Of a stretch of 64,000 nucleotides of DNA, positions 19,051 to 28,868 are shown piece after piece. Made by a program: the position numbers and the translations under genes. Within the stretch, counting starts at the first letter, position 1; the number at the start of each line of letters is the position of its first letter. The notes under the pieces are model-generated. The model did no database searches and was not told the origin of the DNA. It worked only from the letters and a program-made list of their open reading frames with translations. Source of the DNA: Alphaproteobacteria bacterium (GTDB taxonomy: Bacteria > Pseudomonadota > Alphaproteobacteria > Rhizobiales > GCA-2746425). The DNA lies in the NCBI GenBank assembly GCA_024743215.1, contig JANSWZ010000004.1, positions 335,925 through 399,924 on the forward strand, given 5' to 3'.

Positions 19051-20157
19051 TCAGCGAACGATGGTCAGCGTTTTGGCCGCACGCGTAATTGCCGTGTAAA
19101 GCCAGCGTTCCCGGTGTTCACGAAAGGCAAAGCTTTCGTCAAACAGCACAATGTTATCCCATTGCGAGCCCTGTGCCTTGTGAACGGTCAACACATAGCC
19201 GAAATCGAACTCGTCTGACTTGCGCCGCTCGGGCCATGACAGATTTCCTTCCAGTCCCTGGAAGAATTCCGGACGCACACGCACCCGTGTCTGGCGGGAC
19301 TTGACGCCTTGGATAATTGGCGGAGGATCTGGCAGGACGCGCAGATCATACAGGCCCGCGCGACCTTCTTTGGCTGCTGCCACGATCCAGAGACTGCCAT
19401 TCAACAGCCCCTTTTTCTTGTTGTTGCGCAAGCAAATCAACCGCTCTCCCGGATGCGGCATGGAGCCATCATAGGATTGCAAAGCGCGCATGCGGGCATT
19501 GTAATTCATGCGCGTGACATTGCGTCCGACCAGCGCCTGATCAGCCTCCATCATCAGGTCTGAATCGATATCCCTGCGGGAAATCACCTGGCTTTCGCCA
19601 TATTGGCCGTAATCCAGTTTCAGGCCTTCGCGAATGCGCATCGACATTTCAATAATCGGGTTATCACGCGCCTGCCGATGAACTTCGGTGAGCAGAAAAT
19701 CCGGTTCATGCTCTGTAAAAAAGCCACCACCCTTGACCGGTGGCAATTGTGCCGGATCACCCAGAACAAGAACCTTGGTTCCAAATGAGAGCAGGTCCCG
19801 CCCCAGATCTTCATCCACCATGGAGCATTCATCAATGATGATCAGATCGGCTTTACCGGCGGGGCTGTCGCGGTTGATGGTGAAGGTCGGATCTGCACCG
19901 GTTTCCTCGTCAGGCCGGTAAATCAGGCTGTGGATTGTACCTGCATCGTCGCAGCCCTTTTCCCGCAGCACCTGTGCAGCCTTGCCGGTGAATGCAGCAA
20001 ACTCAACAGGGCCTTCAACGCCTTCAGCCAGATGCCGGGCGAGGGTGGTCTTGCCGGTGCCCGCATAGCCGAACAGACGAAACACTTGCGAAGCACTTTC
20101 TTTGAACCATTCAGATACAAGCGTGAGCGCCTGTTCCTGTTCCGGCGACCATTGCAT
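19051..20157 (-). CDS. RecD-like superfamily 1 helicase/ATPase
   Basis: A 368-residue protein with Walker A GYAGTGKTT (30-38), Walker B (IIIDECSMVD, about 107-116) and a C-terminal UvrD-like motif (TVHKAQGSQWD), ending in a typical helicase motif VI (YTAITRA). It is much shorter than RecD or TraA and has no partner RecBC genes. This fits the small AAA_30/UvrD_C_2 family often annotated as exodeoxyribonuclease V subunit alpha. Its start overlaps the uup stop by one base, so the two are co-translated. The role is probably in DNA repair. Confidence 0.85.
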   Translation of the reverse strand: MQWSPEQEQALTLVSEWFKESASQVFRLFGYAGTGKTTLARHLAEGVEGPVEFAAFTGKAAQVLREKGCDDAGTIHSLIYRPDEETGADPTFTINRDSPAGKADLIIIDECSMVDEDLGRDLLSFGTKVLVLGDPAQLPPVKGGGFFTEHEPDFLLTEVHRQARDNPIIEMSMRIREGLKLDYGQYGESQVISRRDIDSDLMMEADQALVGRNVTRMNYNARMRALQSYDGSMPHPGERLICLRNNKKKGLLNGSLWIVAAAKEGRAGLYDLRVLPDPPPIIQGVKSRQTRVRVRPEFFQGLEGNLSWPERRKSDEFDFGYVLTVHKAQGSQWDNIVLFDESFAFREHRERWLYTAITRAAKTLTIVR

Positions 20158-21971
20158 CAGGCAGCGTCTCCTGTTTCGATCTCCTCACGTAGCATCTCAA
20201 GCTCCAGCCATTGTTCTTCTTTTTTGGAGAGTTTTCCTTGAGCGACTTCGAGGTCTTTAGCGATCTTTGTAAATTTATCCGGTTCTTTTCTGAACAGATC
20301 GGGGTCCGCCATGAGTGCCTCGAAAGCGCTGATTTTGACACCTAGCTCTTCGATCTCGCCGGGCAGAGTTTTCAAAGCATGTTGCTGCTTGAAGCTGAGC
20401 TTGGGCTTGCTTTTGGGCACTCCTGCCAATTTATTGGCTTTTCGGCTTTTCGATTTTGTTTCGCTCTGTTTTCCAGGTCGTTTGCCGCGTTGCGTCAGCA
20501 TATCCGAATAGCCGCCCGGATAATCCTGCCAGTGGCCATCACCATCGCTTGTCAGTGTGCTCGTGACAGTGCGGTCCAGAAAGTCCCGATCATGGCTGAC
20601 CAGAATGACAGTCCCAGGATAGTCTGCGATCAGCTCCTGAAGCAGGTCAAGCGTGTCCAGATCCAGATCATTGGTCGGCTCATCCAGCACCAATAGATTG
20701 GACGGTTTTGCCAGCGCACGTGCCAGCATCGCTCTTGCACGTTCGCCACCCGACAGCTTGCCGACAGCAGTTCCTGCCTGCTCCGGCGTAAACAGAAAAT
20801 CTTTCATATAACTGAAAACATGGCGCTGTTGATCGCCAACCAACAGCATATCGCCAAGGCCACCTGTCAGCACATCTTTCAGGCTTTGCTTGTCATCAAG
20901 TTGCTCTCGCTTCTGGTCAAGCGTCAGCATTTCCAGATTGGAGCCAAGCTTGATGGAGCCACTATCCGGTTCCATCAGACCCGTAAGCAGTTTGACAAGG
21001 GTCGTCTTGCCCGCACCATTGGGACCGACAACACCAATGCGATCCCCGCGATTGATGCGGACGGAGAAATCAGAAACCACAGTGCGTCCATCATAGGCCT
21101 TTACCAGGTCCTTGGCTTCAATGACCCGCTTGCCCGACGTTTCCGCCTCTGCTGCCTGCATATCCACCGAACCGGTGCGTTGACGCAGATTACGGCGCTT
21201 GTCGCGCAAGGCATGCAGACCATCAAGGCGCCGTACATTACGTTTGCGTCTTGCGGTGACGCCATAGCGTAGCCAGTGTTCTTCGCGAACAATTTTCCGG
21301 TCCAGCTTGTGGCGTTCGGTTTCTTCTTCCTTCAGGACCTTGTCACGCCAGGCTTCAAAACTGGCAAAGCCTTCATTGATGCGCCGTGTCACGCCACGGT
21401 CGATCCAAACGGTCGCGCCAGTGAGGCGTTCCAGAAAGGCCCTGTCATGGCTGATCAGTACGAAGGCGGACCGCATGGACAGCAATTCTCGCTCCAACCA
21501 TTCAATGGTCGGAAGGTCCAGATGGTTGGTGGGTTCGTCCAGAAACAGAATATCAGGCTCTGGCGCTATGGCGCGTGCCAAAGCGGCGCGGCGTGCTTCA
21601 CCGCCTGAAAGGTTGGCAGGGTTTTCTGTGCCATCCAGCCCCAATTCATTCAGCAGATACAGTGCCCGATAATTCTCATCACCCTCGGTAAGGCCGGCCT
21701 CAACATACTCCAGCGTTGTCGCGTATCCCGATAAATCTGGTTCCTGCGGCAAATAGCGGGTTGTGGTGCCGGATTGCATGATCGGCTCGCCTTTGTCTGC
21801 TTCCACAAGGCCCGCAGCAATTTTGAGGAGTGTCGATTTTCCGGAGCCATTACGCCCGACCAGGGCGATGCGCTCGCCCTCATGAATGAGCAGTTCCGCA
21901 CCTTCCAGCAGCGGGGTGCCACCAAAGGTCAGAAAAACATTCTGCAGTGTCAGAAGAGGAGCGGCCATCAT
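20157..21971 (-). CDS. uup: ABC-F ATPase, Uup type
   Basis: A 604-residue soluble ABC-F protein with two nucleotide-binding domains and no membrane segments. Walker A motifs are GRNGSGKST (near residue 39) and GPNGAGKTT (in the second half), and both LSGGE signatures and LDEPTN Walker B regions are present. The C-terminal part (about 500-604) is charged and helical, as in the coiled-coil DNA-binding tail of Uup. Family members act on the ribosome or affect transposon excision. It is co-transcribed with the RecD-like gene (1-base overlap). Confidence 0.9.
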   Translation of the reverse strand: MMAAPLLTLQNVFLTFGGTPLLEGAELLIHEGERIALVGRNGSGKSTLLKIAAGLVEADKGEPIMQSGTTTRYLPQEPDLSGYATTLEYVEAGLTEGDENYRALYLLNELGLDGTENPANLSGGEARRAALARAIAPEPDILFLDEPTNHLDLPTIEWLERELLSMRSAFVLISHDRAFLERLTGATVWIDRGVTRRINEGFASFEAWRDKVLKEEETERHKLDRKIVREEHWLRYGVTARRKRNVRRLDGLHALRDKRRNLRQRTGSVDMQAAEAETSGKRVIEAKDLVKAYDGRTVVSDFSVRINRGDRIGVVGPNGAGKTTLVKLLTGLMEPDSGSIKLGSNLEMLTLDQKREQLDDKQSLKDVLTGGLGDMLLVGDQQRHVFSYMKDFLFTPEQAGTAVGKLSGGERARAMLARALAKPSNLLVLDEPTNDLDLDTLDLLQELIADYPGTVILVSHDRDFLDRTVTSTLTSDGDGHWQDYPGGYSDMLTQRGKRPGKQSETKSKSRKANKLAGVPKSKPKLSFKQQHALKTLPGEIEELGVKISAFEALMADPDLFRKEPDKFTKIAKDLEVAQGKLSKKEEQWLELEMLREEIETGDAA

Positions 21972-22059
21972 GTTCCGGGAATCGTTGAGGGTTGATCACC
22001 GCCTATATGGGGGATCAGCGGAGTGGATGCAAAGGGATTGGTCAGTATGATTTGACAGA

Positions 22060-22092
22060 CCAAAGAAAAGGGCGACCCGCGGGCCGCCCTGA
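22060..22092 (-). terminator. Intrinsic terminator of the pyrimidine/ABC operon
   Basis: A GC-rich hairpin spans 22069-22090 (AGGGCG paired with CGCCCT, with CCCGCGGG at the tip). On the minus strand it is followed by TTTTCTTT. It lies 23 bases after the stop of the substrate-binding protein gene and so closes the long minus-strand run. Confidence 0.75.
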
Positions 22093-22113
22093 TCAAACAA
22101 TTAGGTCTGTCTG

Positions 22114-23118
22114 TTACATCGCCATGGCTTTGTCGATGACCGCATGTGTCCATGCACCTTCCGGCGCTTTGGAAATCACAGGGTCGGAACCACCGGCCAG
22201 CAGCGTATCGATTGTGCGTTGATAATCTGCAGGATCCAGTTTGCCACCGGCATCACCCAGCAATTTGGCAATTTCGCCCATCATCCGCTTTTGATGTTTT
22301 TCGGTTTGTGCACCGGTTTCATCATATTCAAGAACGATTTCCGCAGCAGCATCCGGATTTTCCTTGGCCCAGTCCCACCCCTTCATGGAGGCAGCTACAA
22401 AACGCGCCATTTTGTCGACGAATGCAGGGTCTTCAAGGTTTTCTTCAAGTACATAGATGCCGTCTTCCAATGTGGAAACGCCTTGATCTTCATATTTGAA
22501 CACAACCAGTTCATCTTCGGAAATGCCTGCATCCAGGACCTGACCATATTCATTGTAGGTCATGGTGGAGATGCAATCAGCCTGTTTCTGGATGATCGGG
22601 TCCACATTGAAGCCCTGTTTCAGAACGGTCACGCCATCAGGTCCACCATCGGTCGAAATGCCGAGCTGGGACATCCAGGACAGAAACGGATATTCATTGC
22701 CGAAGAACCAGACACCAATTGTCTTGCCTTTGAAGTCTTCCGGGCTGGTAATGCCGGTTTCCTTGAGGCACGTCAGCATCAGGCCTGAACGTTTGAATGG
22801 CTGTGCAATATTGACAACAGGAACACCGCGCTCACGTGCAGCCATGGCTGACGGCATCCAGTTCAGCATCACGTCGGCACCACCACCAGCAAGAACCTGA
22901 GGCGGAGAAATATCCGGTGCGCCTGGCTTGATGGTTACATCCAGATCCATGTCTGAATAATATCCGTTTTCCTGTGCTACATAATAGCCTGCAAACTGCG
23001 CCTGTGTGACCCACTGCAATTGCAGTGTCACAGGGTCTGCTGCAAAACCGGTAGAAGCTGCAACGCTTATGCCTGTTGCAACTCCCAGAGCCATAGCCCC
23101 TTTAAGAAGTGTCTTCAT
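22114..23118 (-). CDS. ABC transporter substrate-binding protein, NMT1/THI5-like
   Basis: A 334-residue periplasmic binding protein with a clear signal peptide (cleavage after GFA near residue 23). The motif LQWVTQAQFAGYYVAQENGYY is the hallmark of the NMT1/THI5-like family that binds pyrimidine precursors and related rings. The start at 23118 is chosen because AAGGAG lies at the right distance; the frame runs on to 23229 without support. It is the last gene after an ATPase and two permeases, in line with the pyrimidine catabolic genes. I infer import of uracil, thymine, dihydropyrimidines or hydantoins; thiamine-precursor import is the main alternative. Confidence 0.88.
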   Translation of the reverse strand: MKTLLKGAMALGVATGISVAASTGFAADPVTLQLQWVTQAQFAGYYVAQENGYYSDMDLDVTIKPGAPDISPPQVLAGGGADVMLNWMPSAMAARERGVPVVNIAQPFKRSGLMLTCLKETGITSPEDFKGKTIGVWFFGNEYPFLSWMSQLGISTDGGPDGVTVLKQGFNVDPIIQKQADCISTMTYNEYGQVLDAGISEDELVVFKYEDQGVSTLEDGIYVLEENLEDPAFVDKMARFVAASMKGWDWAKENPDAAAEIVLEYDETGAQTEKHQKRMMGEIAKLLGDAGGKLDPADYQRTIDTLLAGGSDPVISKAPEGAWTHAVIDKAMAM

Positions 23119-23176
23119 TGTTGTCTCCTTGTTAGATGCGTCAGTGCGACGCTGTTGGTATTGAAACCCAATCTCT

Positions 23177-24334
23177 TCAGCCGCGTGCCGAGGGATGCCA
23201 GAAGGTAATCCTGCGCTCAACAAGCGCAATCAGACCATAAAAGGTTGATCCGGCCAAAGCTGCGACCGCAATGGTGGCCCAGACCAAATCCGTATTCAAG
23301 CGGCCAAATTCAGTACTGATGCGAAAACCCATGCCCACGGTGGGTGAACCGAAGAATTCGGCGACGATCGCACCAATCAATGCCAGCGTCGAATTGATTT
23401 TCAGTGCATTGAAAATGAACGGCATGGCATTTGGCAGGCGCAACTTGGAAAGCGTTTGCCCATAAGAGGCCGCATAGGTGCGCATTAAATCCTTTTCCAT
23501 GTTTCCGGCAGCGGCAAAGCCGGCCACTGTATTCACCAGCATCGGAAAGAAAATCATGATCACAACAACGGCGATTTTTGAACTTGGGCCAAAGCCGAAC
23601 CACATCACCATGATCGGAGCTACGCCGATAATCGGCAATGCAGAAGCCATATTGCCAACAGGCAGAAGGCCACGTTGCAGGAAGGGAACCTTGTCCACCA
23701 GCACTGCCACAATGAAGCCTGCGCCACAGCCAATGATGTAACCCGGCAAAACTCCTAACAGGAATGTCTGCTGGAAGTCTGCCCACAGCAGCGGCAGTGA
23801 TTCAGCAATCCGTGCACCGATCTGACTTGGTGGCGGCAGCAGCACGTACGGCACGCCTGCGCCCACGACAATCATTTCCCACAGCAGCAGCAGCCACAAT
23901 CCGAACAGGATCGGAATGGCAAGGTCGAGCAGGGTTTGTTTATACCCGTTCAAACGACGATCAGACAGGCGGGTCACCACCTGCCACGCCAACAACCAAC
24001 TGCCTGCCAGAAGTAACCAGAAACCCCATCCCGCGGCGCCGGTATAAGCCGGGAGCATGAACAGCAGAATACCGGCTGTTACATGTGCAGACAGGAAGAG
24101 AAGAATATCTCCGAACCAGCCCTTGAAGCGAACGGAAGCGACCGCACCAGCGATCAGAATGACACAGAGCCCTGCGGGTGTGCGAAGTGGTTTTGCAACG
24201 CCATCATCACCAGCAAGAAAGGCCAGAGGAACAAACAGCGCAATGAGTGTGCAAAGGATTGCAAGCCAGATAAGCGGCTCGCGCCACTCTTCAGGCAGCG
24301 TTGGTGTTTTGGGTGCCACTGTGGTTTCGCTCAT
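23177..24334 (-). CDS. ABC transporter permease with N-terminal four-helix extension
   Basis: An approximately 385-residue permease. The C-terminal 250 residues are a normal binding-protein-dependent permease domain with the EAA-like loop (MRTYAASYGQTLSKLRLP). Ahead of it are about four further hydrophobic helices (residues about 20-150) that the sister permease lacks. The start at 24334 overlaps the stop of the upstream permease as ATGA; the frame continues to 24376 but that part is unlikely. The pair with the next gene would form a heterodimeric channel. Confidence 0.88.
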   Translation of the reverse strand: MSETTVAPKTPTLPEEWREPLIWLAILCTLIALFVPLAFLAGDDGVAKPLRTPAGLCVILIAGAVASVRFKGWFGDILLFLSAHVTAGILLFMLPAYTGAAGWGFWLLLAGSWLLAWQVVTRLSDRRLNGYKQTLLDLAIPILFGLWLLLLWEMIVVGAGVPYVLLPPPSQIGARIAESLPLLWADFQQTFLLGVLPGYIIGCGAGFIVAVLVDKVPFLQRGLLPVGNMASALPIIGVAPIMVMWFGFGPSSKIAVVVIMIFFPMLVNTVAGFAAAGNMEKDLMRTYAASYGQTLSKLRLPNAMPFIFNALKINSTLALIGAIVAEFFGSPTVGMGFRISTEFGRLNTDLVWATIAVAALAGSTFYGLIALVERRITFWHPSARG

Positions 24335-25272
24335 GACCCGGCCTCGGCTTTTTCGCCCATGCGCCGGCGCATCCAATTTTCAGCTAGGCCCACCAGCGCC
24401 ACCAGCATGGCTGCACAAAAGGCGGCCATCAGCAATGCGGACCAGATCAGGACAGTCTGACCGTAGTAAGATCCTGACAGAAGCCGTGCACCTAGACCGG
24501 CGACAGCGCCTGTTGGCAATTCGCCGACAATGGCACCAATCAGTGAAATCGCAATTGCCACTTTCATACTGGTGAACAGATAGGGCAGGGAGGAAGGCCA
24601 GCGCAGCTTCCAGAAAGTTTGCCATGTGCTGCTATTGTAAGTGCGCAGCAGATCAAGATGCATCTTGTCAGGTGATCGCAGCCCTTTGACCATGCCGACG
24701 GTGACGGGAAAGAAGGACAGATACATGGAAATCAGGGCTTTCGGCAGCAATCCGCGAATACCAACTGCATCCAGTACCAAAATGACCATTGGCGCGATGG
24801 CCAGAATGGGAATGGTTTGGGATGTGATGATCCATGGCATCAGGCTCTTTTCCATGGAGAGCACATGAACAATGATTGTTGCCAGTAAAATGCCAAGCCC
24901 GGTTCCCATCAGAAAGCCCAGAAGCGTGGGCGCCAGAGTGACCCCAGCGTGATAGACCAGACTGCGTTTGGATGTGATTTTCTTGTTAAAAACCGTGTCC
25001 CAAAGGTTTTCCGCCACCTGATGAGGGGAGGGCAGGACCGGTCGTTCCTGATTCAATGTGGAAACAACAAATTCCACGGTCGAAGGTGTCGCTTCCGCAC
25101 GCGCATCAAGACTGCGCTGAAACGTTGAGTTCATGCTGATGGCTGCGACATACCAAATAGCGATTATGCCCAGCACAACAACGATTACTGGGAGCACAGT
25201 CCCGGAGAGCGCACGGCTCATCAGGCCTTTTCTGGATTTTGAAACGGGCGACGCCATGGCATCAGTCGTCAT
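24331..25272 (-). CDS. ABC transporter permease
   Basis: A 313-residue inner-membrane permease. An N-terminal helix (about 20-45) is followed by a soluble stretch of about 60 residues and then five or six helices. The EAA loop is visible around LLRTYNSSTWQTFWKLRWP. It overlaps the ATPase gene by 11 bp and the second permease by 4 bp, a compact transporter arrangement. Family: ThiX/SsuC-like. Confidence 0.9.
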   Translation of the reverse strand: MTTDAMASPVSKSRKGLMSRALSGTVLPVIVVVLGIIAIWYVAAISMNSTFQRSLDARAEATPSTVEFVVSTLNQERPVLPSPHQVAENLWDTVFNKKITSKRSLVYHAGVTLAPTLLGFLMGTGLGILLATIIVHVLSMEKSLMPWIITSQTIPILAIAPMVILVLDAVGIRGLLPKALISMYLSFFPVTVGMVKGLRSPDKMHLDLLRTYNSSTWQTFWKLRWPSSLPYLFTSMKVAIAISLIGAIVGELPTGAVAGLGARLLSGSYYGQTVLIWSALLMAAFCAAMLVALVGLAENWMRRRMGEKAEAGS

Positions 25273-26077
25273 AGGAATGTCCCGCCCTCAAGCCTTCACG
25301 GACGCGGTGGGCAATTTCCAGGAATTGCGGCGTTTCGCGGACATCCAACGTGCGTTCACGCGGTAAATTGCAATCAATCACATCGTGAACACGACCGGGC
25401 CGTGGTGACATCACAACAATCTTGGTGGACAGGAACACAGCCTCCGGGATGGAGTGGGTGACAAAGACCACTGTCTTGTTTGTCTTTTCCCAGAGCTTCA
25501 AAAGCTGCTCATTAAGATGATCGCGTACAATCTCGTCCAATGCGCCGAATGGCTCATCCATAAGAAGAAGATCGGGTTCCACGGCCAGTGCACGTGCAAT
25601 CGAAGCCCGCTGCTGCATACCCCCGGACAATTGCCACGGGAACTTTTTCTCAAAGCCCGTGAGGTTTACCAGGTCCAGATTTTTTGCAATCCGACTGTTC
25701 TGTTCCTCTTTGGACAGGCCCATGATTTCCAGCGGCAATGCGATGTTGCGATCAATCGTCCTCCACGGATACAGCGCAGCGGCCTGAAACACATACCCAT
25801 AAGCACGGTTCAACCTGGCCTGTTCAGGTGAGACACCATTGACCGTGATTGAACCCGCTGTTGCGCGCTCAAGATCAGCAATCACGCGCAGCAATGTGGT
25901 TTTGCCGCAACCTGATGGGCCGATCAAGGAGACGAACTCACCTTCAGCAATCGATAAATCAATATCTGACAAGGCGTGGACCGGGCCATCATTTGTTTCA
26001 AATATCAGCGACAGATCATCAATCTGAATCACAGATTTTTCGCTGACATCCGGTTCCTTCAAAGAAGGCTCATTCAT
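25262..26077 (-). CDS. ABC transporter ATP-binding protein
   Basis: A 271-residue ATPase of the nitrate/sulfonate/taurine/pyrimidine group. Walker A is GPSGCGKTT, the signature LSGGMQQRASIARAL, Walker B LLLMDEP and the switch His in VTHSI. It sits 23 bp after the dihydropyrimidinase gene and overlaps the first permease, so the transporter is part of the catabolic operon rather than a separate unit. Confidence 0.92.
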   Translation of the reverse strand: MNEPSLKEPDVSEKSVIQIDDLSLIFETNDGPVHALSDIDLSIAEGEFVSLIGPSGCGKTTLLRVIADLERATAGSITVNGVSPEQARLNRAYGYVFQAAALYPWRTIDRNIALPLEIMGLSKEEQNSRIAKNLDLVNLTGFEKKFPWQLSGGMQQRASIARALAVEPDLLLMDEPFGALDEIVRDHLNEQLLKLWEKTNKTVVFVTHSIPEAVFLSTKIVVMSPRPGRVHDVIDCNLPRERTLDVRETPQFLEIAHRVREGLRAGHSYDD

Positions 26078-26100
26078 TCATACACCATATCTGTTCGGCC

Positions 26101-27549
26101 CTAAACGCCAGCAGGAATGCCGCTGCGTTCAATTTTACGTGGATGCGTCAACTCTTTCCAGGTGGACAGGGCCTGATTGACGGGTGGGTTGGACTCCCGT
26201 TTGATGAAGCGTCCGCGACCGGTCTCACCGGTTACGTCACCTTCCTTGTAGACCATCTCGCCCCGGTTGAAGGTCATGACAGGCAGACCCGTCACGTCAA
26301 AGCCTTCAAACACATTGTAATCAATTGCTGACTTCTGTGTGCTGGCCTGAATGGTTTTTGACGCTTCAGGGTCCCAGACTACAATGTCAGCATCTGCACC
26401 AGGCATGATCGCGCCCTTTTTGGGGTACATGTTGAGAATGCGTGCAATGTTGGTGGAGGTCACAGCCACAAATTCATTCATGGTCAAACGGCCTGTGCGC
26501 ACTCCGCGCGACCACAGGACAGGCATCCGGTCTTCCAGACCGCCTGTGCCGTTTGGAATTTTTGTGAAATCACCAACGCCAAACCGCTTCTGCTCGGTTG
26601 TAAATGCGCAATGATCCGTCGCAACCACCTGAAGGCTGCCAGCGGCAAGTCCTGCCCACAATCCGTCCTGATTCAGCTTGTCACGGAACGGTGGTGACAT
26701 GACGCGGCGAGCCGCATAATCCCAGTCTGCGTTGAAATATTCGCTTTCATCCAGCGTCAGATGTTGAATCAACGGCTCCCCATAGACCCGCATGCCCTTT
26801 TGGCGTGCGCGGCGAATGGCTTCATGGGCCTGTTCGCAGGAAACGTGGACAATATAAAGCGGTACACCAGCCTGATCGGCAATCATGATCGCACGATTGG
26901 CGGCTTCCCCTTCAACTTCGGGCGGGCGGGAATAGCCATGAGCTTCCGGCCCGTTGTTGCCTTCGGCCAGAAGCCGTTGCTGGATTTGAGCCACGACATC
27001 GCCATTTTCGGCATGGACCAGCGGCATGGCACCAATTTCGGCACATCTGGAGAAGGATGCGAACATCTCATCATCATCCACCATCAAGGCGCCTTTGTAG
27101 GCCATGAAGTGTTTGAACGTATTGATGCCCTCAGCCACGACCTTCGGCATGTCGTTGAAAATCTGCTCGCTCCAGCCAGTGATTGCCATATGGAACGAAT
27201 AGTCAGTGCGTGCCTTTCCGGCTTTCTGATACCATTGTTGCAGCGGGTCCATCAGGCCGCCCGATGGGTCCGGCAGGCAGAAATCCACGACCATGGTGGT
27301 GCCGCCAGCAAGGGCCGCTGCCGTACCGGTATCAAAATCATCTGAGGAATGGGTGCCCATAAATGGCATTTCCAAATGAGTATGCGGGTCAATGCCACCG
27401 GGCATCACATAGCAGCCGGAAGCATCGATGATTTCATCGCCCTCAAGATCAAGTCCAACAGCAACGATGCTTTCGCCATCTATCAGAACGTCAGCCTTGT
27501 AGGTGCGGTCAGCGGCAATGATTGTGCCGCCTTTGATAAGTTTGGTCAT
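26101..27549 (-). CDS. hydA: Dihydropyrimidinase (D-hydantoinase family)
   Basis: A 482-residue cyclic amidohydrolase that opens dihydrouracil or dihydrothymine to the N-carbamoyl-beta-amino acid. The metal site DPHTH has His56 and His58; the bridging Lys152, which becomes carboxylated, lies in FMAYKGALM. Length and motifs match dihydropyrimidinase rather than allantoinase. It is step two of the reductive pathway, between the amidohydrolase gene (39 bp upstream) and the transporter genes (23 bp downstream). Confidence 0.93.
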   Translation of the reverse strand: MTKLIKGGTIIAADRTYKADVLIDGESIVAVGLDLEGDEIIDASGCYVMPGGIDPHTHLEMPFMGTHSSDDFDTGTAAALAGGTTMVVDFCLPDPSGGLMDPLQQWYQKAGKARTDYSFHMAITGWSEQIFNDMPKVVAEGINTFKHFMAYKGALMVDDDEMFASFSRCAEIGAMPLVHAENGDVVAQIQQRLLAEGNNGPEAHGYSRPPEVEGEAANRAIMIADQAGVPLYIVHVSCEQAHEAIRRARQKGMRVYGEPLIQHLTLDESEYFNADWDYAARRVMSPPFRDKLNQDGLWAGLAAGSLQVVATDHCAFTTEQKRFGVGDFTKIPNGTGGLEDRMPVLWSRGVRTGRLTMNEFVAVTSTNIARILNMYPKKGAIMPGADADIVVWDPEASKTIQASTQKSAIDYNVFEGFDVTGLPVMTFNRGEMVYKEGDVTGETGRGRFIKRESNPPVNQALSTWKELTHPRKIERSGIPAGV

Positions 27550-27588
27550 GATTAAACTCCTCAGTCGTTCTTTCGGCTGTCGCTTCAG

Positions 27589-28839
27589 CTATTCAACAAT
27601 CTCTGCCGTCTCCACGACGGCGTGAAACAATACATCGGCACCGGCTTTGGCCCATTCCGGCGAAATTTCTTCCGCTTCATTGTGTGAAAGTCCGTCCACG
27701 CAAGGGCACATGATCATGGCTGTAGGTGCCACACGATTGATCCAGCAGGCATCATGCCCGGCACCTGAAATCAAATTGCGGTGGCTGTAGCCAAGGCGTT
27801 CGGCGGCGCTGCGCACGGCCGTTACGCATGTCTCGTCAAAAGCCACCGGATCAAACCCGCCAACCTTCTCGAATGCGACCTCAAGCCCCATTTCATCACA
27901 GATTTTCTGTGCGCCATCTTTCAGGCGGGCTTCCATATCTTCAATCACGGCCAGCTGCGGAGAGCGCAAATCGACTGTGAACACCACTTTGCCGGGGATG
28001 ACATTGCGGCTGTTGGGATAGACATCAATGTGGCCAGCGGCACCAACCGCATCGGGCTTGTGAGACCAGGCGATCTCATCAACCAGTTGCAGGACTTTGG
28101 CCATTCCCAGACCGGCATTCTTGCGCATGGGCATCGGGGTGGATCCCGTGTGGCTTTCCTTGCCGGTGATGGTGACTTGCGTCCAGGAGAGGCCCTGACC
28201 GTGGGTCACAACACCAATATCCTTGCCTTCAACTTCAAGAATTGGCCCTTGTTCAATATGCAATTCAAAGAAAGCGTGCATTTTTCTGGCACCGACTTCT
28301 TCTTCTCCGCGCCAGCCAATGCGTTTCAACTCGGCTCCGAAGTTTTTCCCCTCCGCGTCGGTACGTTCATAGGCCCAATCCTGAGTATGCATGCCCGCAA
28401 ATACGCCAGAGGCCAGCATGGCGGGCGCAAAGCGTGTGCCTTCTTCATTTGTCCAGTTTGCCACCACAATCGGGTGTTTGGTTTTCATGCCAAGATCATT
28501 GAGTGTGTGGACAATCTCCAAACCGGCCAGCACACCCAATACGCCATCATATTTACCACCTGTCGGCTGCGTATCCAGATGTGATCCGACATAGACGGGC
28601 AGCGCATCAGGATCGGTTCCTTCGCGGCGCATGAACATGTTGCCCATCTGATCCAGCCCCATGGTGAGGCCGGCTTCAATGCACCATTTGTGGAATAGAA
28701 TGCGCCCTTCGCCATCTTCATCGGTCACGGTTTGCCGGTTGTTTCCACCAGCAATGCCGGGACCAATTTTGGCCATTTCCATCAGCATATCCCAAAGCCG
28801 ATCGCCGTTGATCTTCAGATTATCACTTGGTGCTGCCAT
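27589..28839 (-). CDS. N-carbamoyl-beta-alanine amidohydrolase (M20 family, HyuC/AmaB-like)
   Basis: A 416-residue zinc-dependent hydrolase, step three of the pathway: it removes CO2 and ammonia from N-carbamoyl-beta-alanine or N-carbamoyl-beta-aminoisobutyrate. Metal ligands appear as His87 (GSHLDT), Asp98 (GGKYDG) and Glu132-Glu133 (WTNEEG). The central dimerisation domain is present. The family also includes allantoate amidohydrolase and L-carbamoylase, so the substrate call rests on the neighbouring PreTA and dihydropyrimidinase genes. Confidence 0.9.
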   Translation of the reverse strand: MAAPSDNLKINGDRLWDMLMEMAKIGPGIAGGNNRQTVTDEDGEGRILFHKWCIEAGLTMGLDQMGNMFMRREGTDPDALPVYVGSHLDTQPTGGKYDGVLGVLAGLEIVHTLNDLGMKTKHPIVVANWTNEEGTRFAPAMLASGVFAGMHTQDWAYERTDAEGKNFGAELKRIGWRGEEEVGARKMHAFFELHIEQGPILEVEGKDIGVVTHGQGLSWTQVTITGKESHTGSTPMPMRKNAGLGMAKVLQLVDEIAWSHKPDAVGAAGHIDVYPNSRNVIPGKVVFTVDLRSPQLAVIEDMEARLKDGAQKICDEMGLEVAFEKVGGFDPVAFDETCVTAVRSAAERLGYSHRNLISGAGHDACWINRVAPTAMIMCPCVDGLSHNEAEEISPEWAKAGADVLFHAVVETAEIVE

Positions 28840-28868
28840 ATCTGCCGCCTCGAGTTTGGGTTACCGGT

